This document shows positions 16,883 to 25,575 of a stretch of DNA of 39,862 bases, in pieces. A program made the position numbers and the translations under genes. Every line of letters begins with the position of its first letter. The stretch's first letter is position 1. This stretch comes from JBLIDK01 sp047632595 (lineage in GTDB: Bacteria; Bacteroidota; Bacteroidia; Sphingobacteriales; Sphingobacteriaceae). The notes beneath the pieces were generated by a model. The model worked only from the letters and a program-made list of their open reading frames with translations, had not been told where the DNA came from and did no database searches. Where the stretch lies: NCBI GenBank assembly GCA_047632595.1, contig JBLIDK010000019.1:1-39862 (forward strand). Reading direction: 5' to 3'.

Positions 16883-16973
16883 CTTCTAGTTATATGTCCA
16901 TGAAGGTATAAATTTTCTGTACCTCTTGTATAAGATTAGTGTCTAAAATCAACGTTAACAAAATTATTCCCCC

Positions 16974-16981
16974 TATATTTG
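16974..16981 (+). promoter_or_regulatory. -7 box of cyanophycinase operon
   Basis: TATATTTG is a perfect TAnnTTTG box 27 bases before the ATG at 17009. A TTG codon that could extend the reading frame to 16979 is part of this box and so is not a start. Confidence 0.65.
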
Positions 16982-17008
16982 AGCGCTACAGCCAAAATTA
17001 GGCAAAAT

Positions 17009-17923
17009 ATGACACCAAAAGGCAAGTTAATCATAATTGGAGGTTCAATCGACAAGGGTAGCTTCACAGAAAATGAATTTGACAAACCCACCAATCTTAA
17101 CTTTTTTGAAGAAGGAATTCTTAGAAGAATAATAAAAGAATCTGGTAAGGACAATCCTATAGTTGAAGTATTAACAACCGCATCTCGTATCCCGAAAGCT
17201 GTAGGTCAAGAATACGATAAAGCTTTTAAATATTTAGGAGTAACCCAAGTGAATGTTATGAACATTACTAAAAGGGAACAAGCTAACTCTAAAGATACTA
17301 TAAATAGAATAAAAAAGTGTGATGTAGTAATGATGACCGGTGGTGATCAATTAAGACTTAGCTCTATTTTAGGTGGTACAGGATTTACTGACACATTAAT
17401 AGAACGTTACGAGGACACAGAGATCGTAATTGCTGGAACATCAGCAGGTGCCGCAGTTTGCTCAAATACAATGATTTATCAAGGTAGTCATAGTGAAGCT
17501 TTACTAAAAGGCGAAATTAAAATTACTGGTGGGTTTGATTTAATCAACGATGTAGTAATTGACACTCACTTTGTACAAAGAGGTAGAATAGGTAGATTAT
17601 TTCAAGCTGTTGTTAGTAATCCAAGATTATTAGGAATTGGACTAGGAGAAGATACTGGATTATTAATAAGCAAAGGACATTTCGTAGAAGCTATTGGTTC
17701 TGGACTTGTAATGATAGTTGATGGAAGAGGCATTACAGATACAAATATCACTGATATTAATATTGGAGAACCAATTTCAATTACCAATTTATGTGTTCAT
17801 GTAATGAGCATGTACGATAAAATTAATTTAAAGACAAGAACAGTTTCTATTGTTAGACGTAAGCGTAAAAAAACTGCTCCGATTTCAAAAACTGAACAAA
17901 AAGTTGCTCAAGATTTAGATTAA
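17009..17923 (+). CDS. cphB: cyanophycinase
   Basis: A 304-residue intracellular serine peptidase of family S51 that splits cyanophycin into beta-Asp-Arg dipeptides. It begins MTPKGKLIIIGGSIDKGS. The nucleophile S145 sits in the elbow AGTSAGAAV, and the family segment VIDTHFVQRGRIGRLFQAV with the GLGEDTGLLI strand follows. There is no signal peptide, in contrast to secreted cyanophycinases, so it acts on internal stores. The ATG at 17009 is chosen over a TTG inside the promoter. The stop overlaps the next ATG in TAATG. A short basic tail (RRKRKKTAP) ends the protein. Confidence 0.94.
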   Translation: MTPKGKLIIIGGSIDKGSFTENEFDKPTNLNFFEEGILRRIIKESGKDNPIVEVLTTASRIPKAVGQEYDKAFKYLGVTQVNVMNITKREQANSKDTINRIKKCDVVMMTGGDQLRLSSILGGTGFTDTLIERYEDTEIVIAGTSAGAAVCSNTMIYQGSHSEALLKGEIKITGGFDLINDVVIDTHFVQRGRIGRLFQAVVSNPRLLGIGLGEDTGLLISKGHFVEAIGSGLVMIVDGRGITDTNITDINIGEPISITNLCVHVMSMYDKINLKTRTVSIVRRKRKKTAPISKTEQKVAQDLD

Positions 17924-18771
17924 TGACTCCTAAACTTATAATTCACGGTGGTTTTTTCAGTGAATCAGATACTGACATCTCAGTAAAAAAAGCGAAGCAA
18001 GATGCTTTAGCCAATTTTGCTGATCAAGGTAAGGCTTATTTAACAAGTCATACCGCATTAGAAACTGCCATATTTCTTTGTACATTGCTTGAAGATTGCC
18101 CATTATTTAATGCTGGAATTGGTTCTAGGATTCAAAAAGATGGGTTAATCCGAATGAGCGCATCTATTATGGATGGAAAAACAAAAGAGTTTAGTGGAAT
18201 TATAAATATTCAAGATGTTCAAAACCCAATTTTGGTAGCAGAACAACTTTTGAAGGAAGAAGACAAAGTTCTTGCCGACCAAGGGGCAAGTGATTTTGCT
18301 AGAAATGCTGGCTTTACAATGTTTGATGTTAAAACTCAAGAAAGAATTGATGAGTTTGAAAGCAATCAAAAAGGTGTTAAAACCGGAACTGTTGGCAGTG
18401 TAGTAATTGATTCTAATGGGATGATTGCAGCTTGTACCTCAACTGGTGGAAAAGGCTACGAAAGAGTTGGAAGAGTTAGTGATTCTTGCACAATAGCAGG
18501 AAACTATGCTAATGATGATGCCGGTGTTTCTTGCACTGGAGTTGGTGAGGATATTGTGCGTGCTGGATTAGCAGTAAAAGTTGTAACAAGAGTTAGTGAT
18601 GGAATGACTCTTGAAGAAAGTGCAAATCGTACATTTTCTGAAATGAAAGAGTATGATGGTTTTGGTGGTATCATTGCAATTGATAAATTTGGTAATATTC
18701 TACATCAAGACTCACATCCATATATGGTTTGGGCGCTAAACGACGGTGTTCAAACTGAAGTATTTAAGTAA
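17923..18771 (+). CDS. iaaA: isoaspartyl peptidase / plant-type L-asparaginase
   Basis: A 282-residue Ntn-hydrolase precursor. The self-cleavage site is before T156 in KTGTVGSVVID, which would become the catalytic N-terminal threonine of the beta subunit. The LFNAGIGSRIQKDG and RMSASIMDG segments of the alpha part and the GDE-type region CTGVGEDIVRAGLA are present. The enzyme hydrolyses beta-aspartyl dipeptides, the product of cyanophycinase, to Asp and Arg. Start and stop codons overlap both neighbours (TAATG at 17921-17925 and 18769-18773), so it is coupled to cphB. The frame is complete; the linker before T156 (residues 130-155) is short but in the normal range. Confidence 0.92.
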   Translation: MTPKLIIHGGFFSESDTDISVKKAKQDALANFADQGKAYLTSHTALETAIFLCTLLEDCPLFNAGIGSRIQKDGLIRMSASIMDGKTKEFSGIINIQDVQNPILVAEQLLKEEDKVLADQGASDFARNAGFTMFDVKTQERIDEFESNQKGVKTGTVGSVVIDSNGMIAACTSTGGKGYERVGRVSDSCTIAGNYANDDAGVSCTGVGEDIVRAGLAVKVVTRVSDGMTLEESANRTFSEMKEYDGFGGIIAIDKFGNILHQDSHPYMVWALNDGVQTEVFK

Positions 18772-19577
18772 TGTCAGAATTTACACGCTTTGTTACCGAT
18801 ATGGTTGATAGGCCTTTGAAAATTCCTCTTTCTCCAAAGAGAATTATTTCATTAGTCCCTTCGCAAACAGAGCTACTTTATGATATTGGAATTACTCATA
18901 GAATGGTTGGCGTTACCAAATTCTGTGTTCATCCTAAAGATTTTACCTCTACAATCCCTAAAGTTGGTGGTACTAAAAACATAGATATCGATATTATTCG
19001 TAATCTAAACCCCGACTTAATCATTGCCAATAAAGAAGAAAACAAGAAAGATGTAGTTGACTTGCTTCAAAACATTGTACCAGTATATGTAACTGATGTG
19101 AATGGCGTGCAAGATGCTTTTGATATGATATTGAAAATCGGATCAATTGTAGCTCGACCTGATTCAGCTTATCAATTAACTGAATCTATTAAGCGCGATT
19201 TTAAACAGTTAGAACCATTAAGAAAGCCTAAAACTGCAGTCTATTTAATTTGGAACAATCCAATAATGACTGTTGCTGGCAACACTTATATTGGTAGTTT
19301 ATTAAGAAAGTGTGGATTTAAAAACCTGTTTGAATCATCAAAGAATAATCGTTATCCATCAATCGAAGTGGAAAAATTACAAGAGATGAAACCAGATGTT
19401 CTGTTTTTAAGTACAGAACCTTTCAAGTTTAACGAAAAGCATGTAAAAATCTACCAAGAACTGTTACCTGATACTGAAGTATGCATAGTGGATGGCGAAC
19501 TTTTTAGCTGGTACGGTAGTAGAATGCGTTATGCTCCAGGCTACTTAAATAAAGTGCTTACCCCTTTTCGAGATTAA
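18771..19577 (+). CDS. BtuF-like metal/cobalamin-binding protein without signal peptide
   Basis: A 268-residue helical-backbone periplasmic-binding-fold protein of the BtuF/FhuD type: PKRIISLVPSQTELLYDIGI at the N-terminus, DLIIANKEENKKDVV, the long backbone helix around residues 110-145, and the second lobe with VEKLQEMKPDVLFLS. Unlike usual members it starts MSEFTRFVTDMVDRP with no signal peptide or lipobox, so it should be cytoplasmic. The start overlaps the stop of iaaA (TAATG), tying it to cyanophycin degradation for no obvious reason. The gene end overlaps the convergent hydrolase by 20 bases. No transporter permease or ATPase is nearby, so import is doubtful. Confidence 0.85.
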   Translation: MSEFTRFVTDMVDRPLKIPLSPKRIISLVPSQTELLYDIGITHRMVGVTKFCVHPKDFTSTIPKVGGTKNIDIDIIRNLNPDLIIANKEENKKDVVDLLQNIVPVYVTDVNGVQDAFDMILKIGSIVARPDSAYQLTESIKRDFKQLEPLRKPKTAVYLIWNNPIMTVAGNTYIGSLLRKCGFKNLFESSKNNRYPSIEVEKLQEMKPDVLFLSTEPFKFNEKHVKIYQELLPDTEVCIVDGELFSWYGSRMRYAPGYLNKVLTPFRD

Positions 19578-20400
19578 TTAAAAACTCACGCACTTTAGAA
19601 TGAAATATCTGAGGTTCACGCACATGCGGCCTATGTCCCGATTTCAAAAAGATTGATCCTTTTGCCTTTTTATTAGCTTTTAAGGCATTTTCTAACACTT
19701 CTTCAATGGCTATTTGATGAAATTTCATATTTGGGATGTATCCATCCCGCTTCCCATAGCAAAATAACATTGGTATGTTCAATTTACCTAGCTGTTCAAT
19801 AGTGTTATGAAACAACAAGTTCAAGGAAGACTTAATCATTAAATCAGTAAAATTTTGTTTAGATATTTTCTTTGCAACGACAGAAAAGTCACGCCGCATT
19901 TTAGTAGAAATAGGAATCCAAGTGGGTATACCTTTTCTAAATATCCATTTAATCAAAAAAGGAAAATTGGTAAGTAATTGTAAGCCTTTGGCTTTAATTA
20001 AAATACTAAACTTCTCAAAATTTGAGTACTTTTCAATTCCACCGCACGAAACTAAAACTAGTGACTCAACTCTCGACTTAAAAAGGTTAGCAAACTCAAC
20101 TGAGATTTGTGCTCCCATTGAATGACCAATTACAGTAGATTTTTCAATGGACAAAGACATCATGAGCGCCTCTATTACATTAGAATACTCTTCTAAACTG
20201 TATGAGAAGCCTTTTACATAATCAGATTCACCATGTCCTGGTAAGTCAATAATTAAAATCTGAAACGAGTTCTTGAAATTTTTAGCGAAATTGTACCACC
20301 TAAGTTTAGTGCTAGCTAAACCATGAATACAAACTATCCATGGCCCAGATTCACCATAAACTTCATAAGAAATTTTAGAAGCCTGGTAGGTGAAATTCAT
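19558..20400 (-). CDS. alpha/beta hydrolase
   Basis: A 280-residue alpha/beta-hydrolase fold protein. The oxyanion-hole segment IHGLAS, the DLPGHGESD loop, the nucleophile elbow GHSMGAQ (S94), the acid-bearing YGKRDGYIP strand end and a likely catalytic His in KSGHRPHVREP are all visible. No signal peptide is seen. The region between residues 120 and 200 is a helical lid. The substrate cannot be told; esterase, lactonase or thioesterase activities all occur in this fold. It lies 24 bases downstream of fabI on the same strand and may be co-transcribed with it. Confidence 0.88.
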   Translation of the reverse strand: MNFTYQASKISYEVYGESGPWIVCIHGLASTKLRWYNFAKNFKNSFQILIIDLPGHGESDYVKGFSYSLEEYSNVIEALMMSLSIEKSTVIGHSMGAQISVEFANLFKSRVESLVLVSCGGIEKYSNFEKFSILIKAKGLQLLTNFPFLIKWIFRKGIPTWIPISTKMRRDFSVVAKKISKQNFTDLMIKSSLNLLFHNTIEQLGKLNIPMLFCYGKRDGYIPNMKFHQIAIEEVLENALKANKKAKGSIFLKSGHRPHVREPQIFHSKVREFLINLEKG

Positions 20401-20424
20401 TTATTCACCTTTATTTCGTTCAAC

Positions 20425-21249
20425 TTATTTAGCAGTTTCGCCTTTTACCATTAGGTCAACTACACTCTGACTAATTCCTGTTGAAGAGTATCCGCCATCA
20501 TGAAACAAGTTCTGCATAGTAACCATTTTAGTGAGGTCACTGAATAAAGAAACACAATAATCAGCACAACTTTCTCCTGAGGCATTTCCTAATGGAGACA
20601 TCTTATCTGCATAGTCGAAAAATACATCAAATCCTTTAACTCCACTACCAGCAGTTGTTCTTGTTGGCGATTGAGAAATGCTGTTGACACGAACATTATT
20701 CTTCACACCATAATGGTATCCAAAACTCCTAGTGATTGACTCTAGTAATGATTTAGCATCAGCCATCTCATTATAGTCAGGAAATATTCTTTGTGCAGCA
20801 ATGTAAGTCAGGGCAACAACAGAACCCCATGGATTAATTACATCCATCTCATATGCTTTCTGCAATACTCTATGAAGAGAAATTGATGAAATATTTAAGG
20901 TCTTCTGCATCCACTCATGGTTTAAGTCAGTATAGTGCTTTCCTTTTCTAACATTTACCGACATTCCAATTGAATGTAATACAAAATCAACACCGCCAAA
21001 TTTTGCTTTTGCTTTTTCTAAAAGGTTGGTAATATCCTCATCACTAGTTACGTCAGCAGGAATAACTTCTGCATTACATTTTTCAGCTAGTGTGTTTATT
21101 GCTCCCATTCTCATAGCAATTGGGGCGTTAGTTAGAATAAATTCCGCTCCTTCTGCATGACATTTTTCAGCTACTTTCCACGCAATTGAATTCTCATCCA
21201 ATGCACCAAAAATAATTCCCTTTTTACCTTTTAAAAGATTGTTTGACAT
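20425..21249 (-). CDS. fabI: enoyl-[acyl-carrier-protein] reductase (NADH)
   Basis: A 274-residue short-chain dehydrogenase of the FabI type, which reduces trans-2-enoyl-ACP in the last step of fatty-acid elongation. It starts LLKGKKGIIFGALDENSIAW (the FabI variant of the nucleotide-binding glycine motif). The catalytic pair Y159 and K166 has the FabI spacing Tyr-x6-Lys in FPDYNEMADAKSLLES, and SPTRTTAGSGVKGFD forms the substrate loop. A perfect promoter box lies 22 bases upstream. The family is the target of triclosan; nothing here predicts sensitivity. Confidence 0.95.
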   Translation of the reverse strand: MSNNLLKGKKGIIFGALDENSIAWKVAEKCHAEGAEFILTNAPIAMRMGAINTLAEKCNAEVIPADVTSDEDITNLLEKAKAKFGGVDFVLHSIGMSVNVRKGKHYTDLNHEWMQKTLNISSISLHRVLQKAYEMDVINPWGSVVALTYIAAQRIFPDYNEMADAKSLLESITRSFGYHYGVKNNVRVNSISQSPTRTTAGSGVKGFDVFFDYADKMSPLGNASGESCADYCVSLFSDLTKMVTMQNLFHDGGYSSTGISQSVVDLMVKGETAK

Positions 21250-21271
21250 GGTTGTTTCTTTGATTTAAGAA

Positions 21272-21279
21272 CAAATATA
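21272..21279 (-). promoter_or_regulatory. -7 box of fabI
   Basis: The minus strand reads TATATTTG, an exact TAnnTTTG match 22 bases upstream of the fabI ATG. Confidence 0.65.
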
Positions 21280-21321
21280 GTCCTTGTAATATTAATTTGT
21301 GGATTTTAATTCGAATTGTTT

Positions 21322-22983
21322 CTAGCCCTGAGCTAAAAGATCTTTGGCGTTGTTTATTGCATGTGTAGTTGGCGATTCACCACTAAGCATTTTAGCAATT
21401 TCAATTACTCTATCCTCATCTTCCAATTTTCGCAAAGAGGATTGAACCATGCCGTTTTCTTCTTTCTTAAATACAAACATATGTTCATTACCTTGACTAG
21501 CAATTTGTGGTAGATGAGTTATGGCCAATACTTGGTGTTTAATTGCCATTTTCTTCATGATAAAGCCTATTTTTTGGGCAATATCTCCCGAAACACCAGT
21601 ATCTACTTCATCAAAAATAATAGTTGGCAAAGCAGTAAATGAAGCCATTAAGGATTGCAAGCTCAACATTAATCTGCTCAACTCACCACCTGACGCTACC
21701 TTGTGAATTTCTTGAGGAGCTACACCCGTATTGGCTGAAAACAGAATTCGGATTCTATCAAAACCTGAAACACTTAAATTTTCATCCGATGAGTCAAAAT
21801 TTAACTCTAAACGTGCCATTGGCATTCCCATCTGTGATAATAAGCCTTCAACATTTGTTTTCAAATCAGATAGCACGTGCCTTCTAGACTCTGTTAATGT
21901 TTCACCAATAACTTTTAAACTTTCCCATTCTTTAGAAAGTTGCTTTTCAAGCTCAACAATTTCTTCCTCCAAATTATTAAAACCGCCTACCTTATCTTCA
22001 AGTTGTTTCTGCACTTCACTTAGCTCGGAAACCGTGCTAACCTTCTGCTTTTTCATTAGTAAGTTTAACCTATCTAATCGACCAGAAATTTGAGCTAATT
22101 CGTTGGTATCTAAATCAAACTCTTCTGATTTGTCCGTAAACTCTTTCACCAAATCCTCCAATTCAATATGAACTGAATTTATTCGTTCAGAAAAGCTTAA
22201 TAAGGAGCTTTCGTATTTTGATATTGTTGAAAGGCTTTTAGAAATCTCGATTAAAATTTCATTTACAGATTGCTCTTGTCCATCTAGTAAATTAACAGAA
22301 TTAATTAAGGTGCTTTTAATTTCATCGCTGTGGCTAAGTGCTTGAAATCGTTCGTCCAATGCACTATCCTCGACAGCGTTTAAGTTAAATTCTTCCAGTT
22401 CAGTTAATTGAAATTGAAAATAGTCTAAATCAACGGTATCCGTTTTTTCTTGAGATTTTAGTGTCTGCAGTTTTTTACGAACTCCTTCATACTGCTTAAA
22501 AGCTGATTTAAAATCTGTTTTTACTTGATCATTTGAGGCCAAAACATCTAAAATACTTAATTGATACTCATCACTATTTAATCTTAAATTTTCATGTTGC
22601 GAATGAATATAGACTAAGTGTAATGCTATTTTTTTTAGTTCAGAAAGTCCGGTTGGAGTATCGTTAATAAATGCCCTTGACTTACCTTCTGCAGAAATTT
22701 CTCTACGAACAATGCATTCATCATCGTAGTCAAGATCTAGAGAATCAAAAACCTGCTTAAGGTTATAGTCTTTCACGTCAAAAACCCCTTCGATTATACA
22801 TTTCCGGGATTTATCTAAAATTGACTTTGAATCTGCTCTTTGACCAAGAAGTAAAGACAAGGCACCTACTACAATAGATTTACCCGCACCCGTTTCACCT
22901 GTTAAAACAGTGAGCCCTTTAATAAAGTCAATTTCGATTGACTTTATTAAAGCGTAGTTTTTTATTTTTAAATGTTTGAGCAT
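21322..22983 (-). CDS. recN: DNA repair protein RecN
   Basis: A 553-residue SMC-like ATPase for double-strand break repair. Walker A is GETGAGKS (about residues 30-37), a long coiled-coil arm fills residues 150-370, the ABC signature region is VASGGELSRLMLSLQS, and Walker B is PTIIFDEVDTGVSG, followed by the H-loop ITHLPQIAS. The length is typical. The start is the ATG at 22983, just after a TATCTTTG box whose position suggests a leader of only a few bases; the DUF4835 gene ends 27 bases upstream. Both a read-through from coaBC and an independent promoter are plausible. Confidence 0.95.
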   Translation of the reverse strand: MLKHLKIKNYALIKSIEIDFIKGLTVLTGETGAGKSIVVGALSLLLGQRADSKSILDKSRKCIIEGVFDVKDYNLKQVFDSLDLDYDDECIVRREISAEGKSRAFINDTPTGLSELKKIALHLVYIHSQHENLRLNSDEYQLSILDVLASNDQVKTDFKSAFKQYEGVRKKLQTLKSQEKTDTVDLDYFQFQLTELEEFNLNAVEDSALDERFQALSHSDEIKSTLINSVNLLDGQEQSVNEILIEISKSLSTISKYESSLLSFSERINSVHIELEDLVKEFTDKSEEFDLDTNELAQISGRLDRLNLLMKKQKVSTVSELSEVQKQLEDKVGGFNNLEEEIVELEKQLSKEWESLKVIGETLTESRRHVLSDLKTNVEGLLSQMGMPMARLELNFDSSDENLSVSGFDRIRILFSANTGVAPQEIHKVASGGELSRLMLSLQSLMASFTALPTIIFDEVDTGVSGDIAQKIGFIMKKMAIKHQVLAITHLPQIASQGNEHMFVFKKEENGMVQSSLRKLEDEDRVIEIAKMLSGESPTTHAINNAKDLLAQG

Positions 22984-22990
22984 TTCAATT

Positions 22991-22998
22991 CAAAGATA
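22991..22998 (-). promoter_or_regulatory. -7 box of recN
   Basis: The minus strand reads TATCTTTG (TAnnTTTG) seven bases before the recN ATG, predicting a leader of about four bases. Confidence 0.5.
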
Positions 22999-23010
22999 GC
23001 ATAGATTCCA

Positions 23011-23925
23011 TTACCTCCGCCTAACCATTTCTGCATAAACTTGCGCATGAGCTGGATCTATTTTGGTTAATATTGGTACTAATTTGTTTTTCTGAGCAGG
23101 CTGAGCTTCTGAAAATGAATTTGCTATCTCTTCGGCTTTTGCCGTAAAAAACATTTGTAAGCCCATTGCTCTTGGTTTTTCTTCGTGCGTTTTTTGAATC
23201 AAGGTAATTGCATTTTCTATTTCAGTTCTTGCGGTTTCAGCATCTTCGCTCATTACGTCTAAACCTAATCGGTGATAGACATAAACTGCTTCTCTAAAGG
23301 GTTTAAATGCCTGATTTAACATATTTTCTACAAACCAATATCTATTCCTATTATTTTCAAAAGGCTTCCAGCCATCAGAACCATTTTGTTGAGCATTATT
23401 AACTATTCTTTGCGCCTTTGTAAAATAAGGTTCTCCACCGTTTAATGAATATGAATCATAGTCATAACCAATAATCATATGAGCGTAAAAAGATAGCAAG
23501 GCTACCAAATTTGTTAAATCTTGATTGTCGGAATACTGCAAAGGCTCAAACTCAGTATAGGAGAATGAAAAACTTGGATCGTTGTGATTTATTAAAGGTG
23601 TATTATATGATGTTCTATAAATAGGCCTATTACTCTGAATTTGAGCCGATGCACTAAATTCATTTATTGATACAACATCAGTAATTGTAATTATAATATT
23701 TGCTTCAATTCGCTCTTCAGTTTTAAAGACATCATTTGTCCATTTGGTATTGTTCATAAACTCGGTTACTGAACCTTGAAGTGTATTAAAAACGGTTAAT
23801 CTCCTATCACTGGAAGAAATTTTAGGGGAAAGCAATACTTGAACATTGCAGTTCATATCTTGAGCTAACACTATCCCACAAATGGTTATTAACGTAATAA
23901 AACTTAGTATTCTTTTAATTTTCAT
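23011..23925 (-). CDS. DUF4835 family secreted protein
   Basis: A 304-residue protein with a signal peptide (ILSFITLITICGIVLA, cleavage before QDMNCNVQV). The mature sequence matches what I remember of DUF4835: LSPKISSSDRRLTVFNTLQG, FMNNTKW, the FSFSYTEFEPLQY strand, FYAHMIIGYDYDSYS, and a helical C-terminal half (residues 200-300) rich in Glu and Ala ending with MVRRR. The family is common in Bacteroidetes and is regularly next to coaBC and recN; its function is not known to me. The gene follows coaBC after 2 bases, so it is part of that operon. A periplasmic or outer-membrane-associated location is inferred. Confidence 0.85.
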   Translation of the reverse strand: MKIKRILSFITLITICGIVLAQDMNCNVQVLLSPKISSSDRRLTVFNTLQGSVTEFMNNTKWTNDVFKTEERIEANIIITITDVVSINEFSASAQIQSNRPIYRTSYNTPLINHNDPSFSFSYTEFEPLQYSDNQDLTNLVALLSFYAHMIIGYDYDSYSLNGGEPYFTKAQRIVNNAQQNGSDGWKPFENNRNRYWFVENMLNQAFKPFREAVYVYHRLGLDVMSEDAETARTEIENAITLIQKTHEEKPRAMGLQMFFTAKAEEIANSFSEAQPAQKNKLVPILTKIDPAHAQVYAEMVRRR

Positions 23926-23927
23926 CT

Positions 23928-25130
23928 CTATAGTAACGATTCAATTTTAGAAACAATATCAGAAGCCACCGCTTGTTTCGATTTTAGCTCAAATTCTTCC
24001 ACATCAGCAGCAGTAATGATGGTGACTTTATTTGTGTCGTGCCCAAATCCTGCACCTTCATCAGACAATACATTCAAAACAATAACATCTGCATTTTTTG
24101 CCTTCAGCTTCTTTTTTGCATTTTCAATGCCATTTTCAGTTTCTAAAGCGAATCCAATAATTAATTGATTTTTCTTCTTTTTAGACCCTAATTCAGCAAG
24201 AATATCTTTGGTCTTAGTTAATTCAATATTTATAGTTTTAGTGTCTTTTTCTTTCTTGATTTTTTGATTTTCTGTAGTAATGGGGGTGAAATCAGCTACA
24301 GCAGCCGACATTATTGCCACTTCTACTTTATCAAATATGCTAGAACACATTTTATACATTTCATCCGCAGAGTTCACTTTAAAAAGTTCAATGTTTGCGT
24401 GTGAAATTTCAAGATTACTTGGCCCACTTACCAAAAAAACATTCGCTCCTATTTGTGCCAACCTGTTAGCAATTGCATAGCCCATTTTCCCTGAAGAGCG
24501 ATTGCCAATGTAACGAACTGGGTCAATTGCTTCTTGTGTTGGTCCGGCGGTGATTAAAATATTTTTTCCTTTTAATTTACTGTCTACATTGAAAAAATTG
24601 TTTAGAACACTGGTTATATCTTCTGGCTCGGCCATTCTACCTTCACCTATTAAACCACTTGCTAATTCTCCAAAAGTTGAATCTATCACCCGTACATTGT
24701 GGCTTTTTAATGTTTTTAAGTTTTCTTTAGTAGAAGGATGTTGATACATATCTAAATCCATGGCAGGAGCCACAAAAACCGGACATTTTGCTGAAAGGTA
24801 GGTTGCACAAAGCAAATTATCACTTTGGCCAGTAGCCATTTTCGACAAAGTGGAAGCAGTTAAAGGAGCAATTAGTAGGCAATCTGCCCATAATCCTAAA
24901 TCAACATGATTTACCCATTCGCCATTTTCATTTTTCACAAATTCTGAATAGACAGGGTTTTTTGATAAGGTTGCTAAGGTTAATGGTGAAATGAAAGAGG
25001 TGGCGTCTTTGGTCATAATAACCTTAACCTCGGCCCCATTTTTCACTAGCTCTCTAACAAGAAAGGCGCTTTTGTAAGCGGCAATACTTCCAGTTATTCC
25101 AAGAACTATTTTTTTACCTTTCAAATCCAT
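23928..25130 (-). CDS. coaBC: bifunctional phosphopantothenoylcysteine decarboxylase/synthase
   Basis: A 400-residue fusion enzyme of coenzyme A synthesis. The N-terminal half is the FMN-dependent decarboxylase CoaC (GITGSIAAYKSAFLVREL; the catalytic His lies in NHVDLGLWAD; the APAMDLDMY segment is present). The C-terminal half is the CTP-dependent synthetase CoaB (ITAGPTQEAIDPVRYIGNRS, then SSGKMGYAIA, then AAVADFTP and a Lys-rich KIKKEKD). The normal order and length are kept. It heads a coaBC-DUF4835(-recN) operon. It has its own promoter region after the rpoZ terminator (a weak TAACTTTA box about 5-15 bases upstream). Confidence 0.96.
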   Translation of the reverse strand: MDLKGKKIVLGITGSIAAYKSAFLVRELVKNGAEVKVIMTKDATSFISPLTLATLSKNPVYSEFVKNENGEWVNHVDLGLWADCLLIAPLTASTLSKMATGQSDNLLCATYLSAKCPVFVAPAMDLDMYQHPSTKENLKTLKSHNVRVIDSTFGELASGLIGEGRMAEPEDITSVLNNFFNVDSKLKGKNILITAGPTQEAIDPVRYIGNRSSGKMGYAIANRLAQIGANVFLVSGPSNLEISHANIELFKVNSADEMYKMCSSIFDKVEVAIMSAAVADFTPITTENQKIKKEKDTKTINIELTKTKDILAELGSKKKKNQLIIGFALETENGIENAKKKLKAKNADVIVLNVLSDEGAGFGHDTNKVTIITAADVEEFELKSKQAVASDIVSKIESLL

Positions 25131-25185
25131 GTTCTAAAGTTATTATTCTCAACATCACTTAGCAATGATTTAGAAAAAAGAAGTC

Positions 25186-25218
25186 AAAAAAAAACTTGCA
25201 CCAAACAGTGCAAGTTTT
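25186..25218 (-). terminator. terminator of bamD-rpoZ operon
   Basis: The 10-bp stem AAAACTTGCA (25191-25200) pairs with 25209-25218 around an 8-base loop. Read on the minus strand the hairpin ends in a run of nine T (25186-25194), partly inside the stem, just downstream of the rpoZ-like gene. Confidence 0.8.
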
Positions 25219-25238
25219 CAAATTCTTTAAACAAAAGC

Positions 25239-25574
25239 TTATTTAGCTTCAGTTTTATTTGGATTTCTGTGGTAAACTTTACCATCTAAGAAATCTTGAA
25301 TAGCGATATTAACCGCTTTTGGCATTCTTTCGTAATATTTTGAAATTTCAATTTGCTCTCTGTTTTCAAATACCTCTTCTAAATTATCTGTAGTTGAAGC
25401 AAATTCTTGTAATTTTTCGTGCAATTCTTCTTTAATATCAAGGCCAATTTGGTTTGCACGCTTTGCAATTATAACAAGTGACTCGTAGATGTTTTCCGTT
25501 TCAGTGTCTAACTCTGATAAATCTCTTGTTACTGCTTTTGCTGGTGCAGTTGTCTTAGTGTAATTACTATTCAT
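25239..25574 (-). CDS. rpoZ: RNA polymerase omega subunit (Rpb6-like)
   Basis: A 111-residue protein with the Bacteroidetes-type omega core ENIYESLVIIAKRANQIG, which corresponds to the Rpb6/omega helix that clamps the beta-prime subunit. The N-terminal 20 residues are flexible (TKTTAPAKAVTRDLSEL), and the later ISKYYERMPKAVNIAIQDFL is a family trait in this phylum. It is cytoplasmic and small, and always near bamD and coaBC in the flavobacterial genomes I remember. It begins one base after the bamD stop, so the two are co-transcribed, and it is followed by a terminator. Confidence 0.85.
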   Translation of the reverse strand: MNSNYTKTTAPAKAVTRDLSELDTETENIYESLVIIAKRANQIGLDIKEELHEKLQEFASTTDNLEEVFENREQIEISKYYERMPKAVNIAIQDFLDGKVYHRNPNKTEAK

Positions 25575-25575
25575 T

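Noticed and set aside
21639..22093. Plus-strand open frames inside recN and many similar antisense frames elsewhere
   Set aside because: They lie wholly within well-supported genes, show no family motifs and have amino-acid composition typical of antisense shadows (Ser/Phe/Leu-rich).
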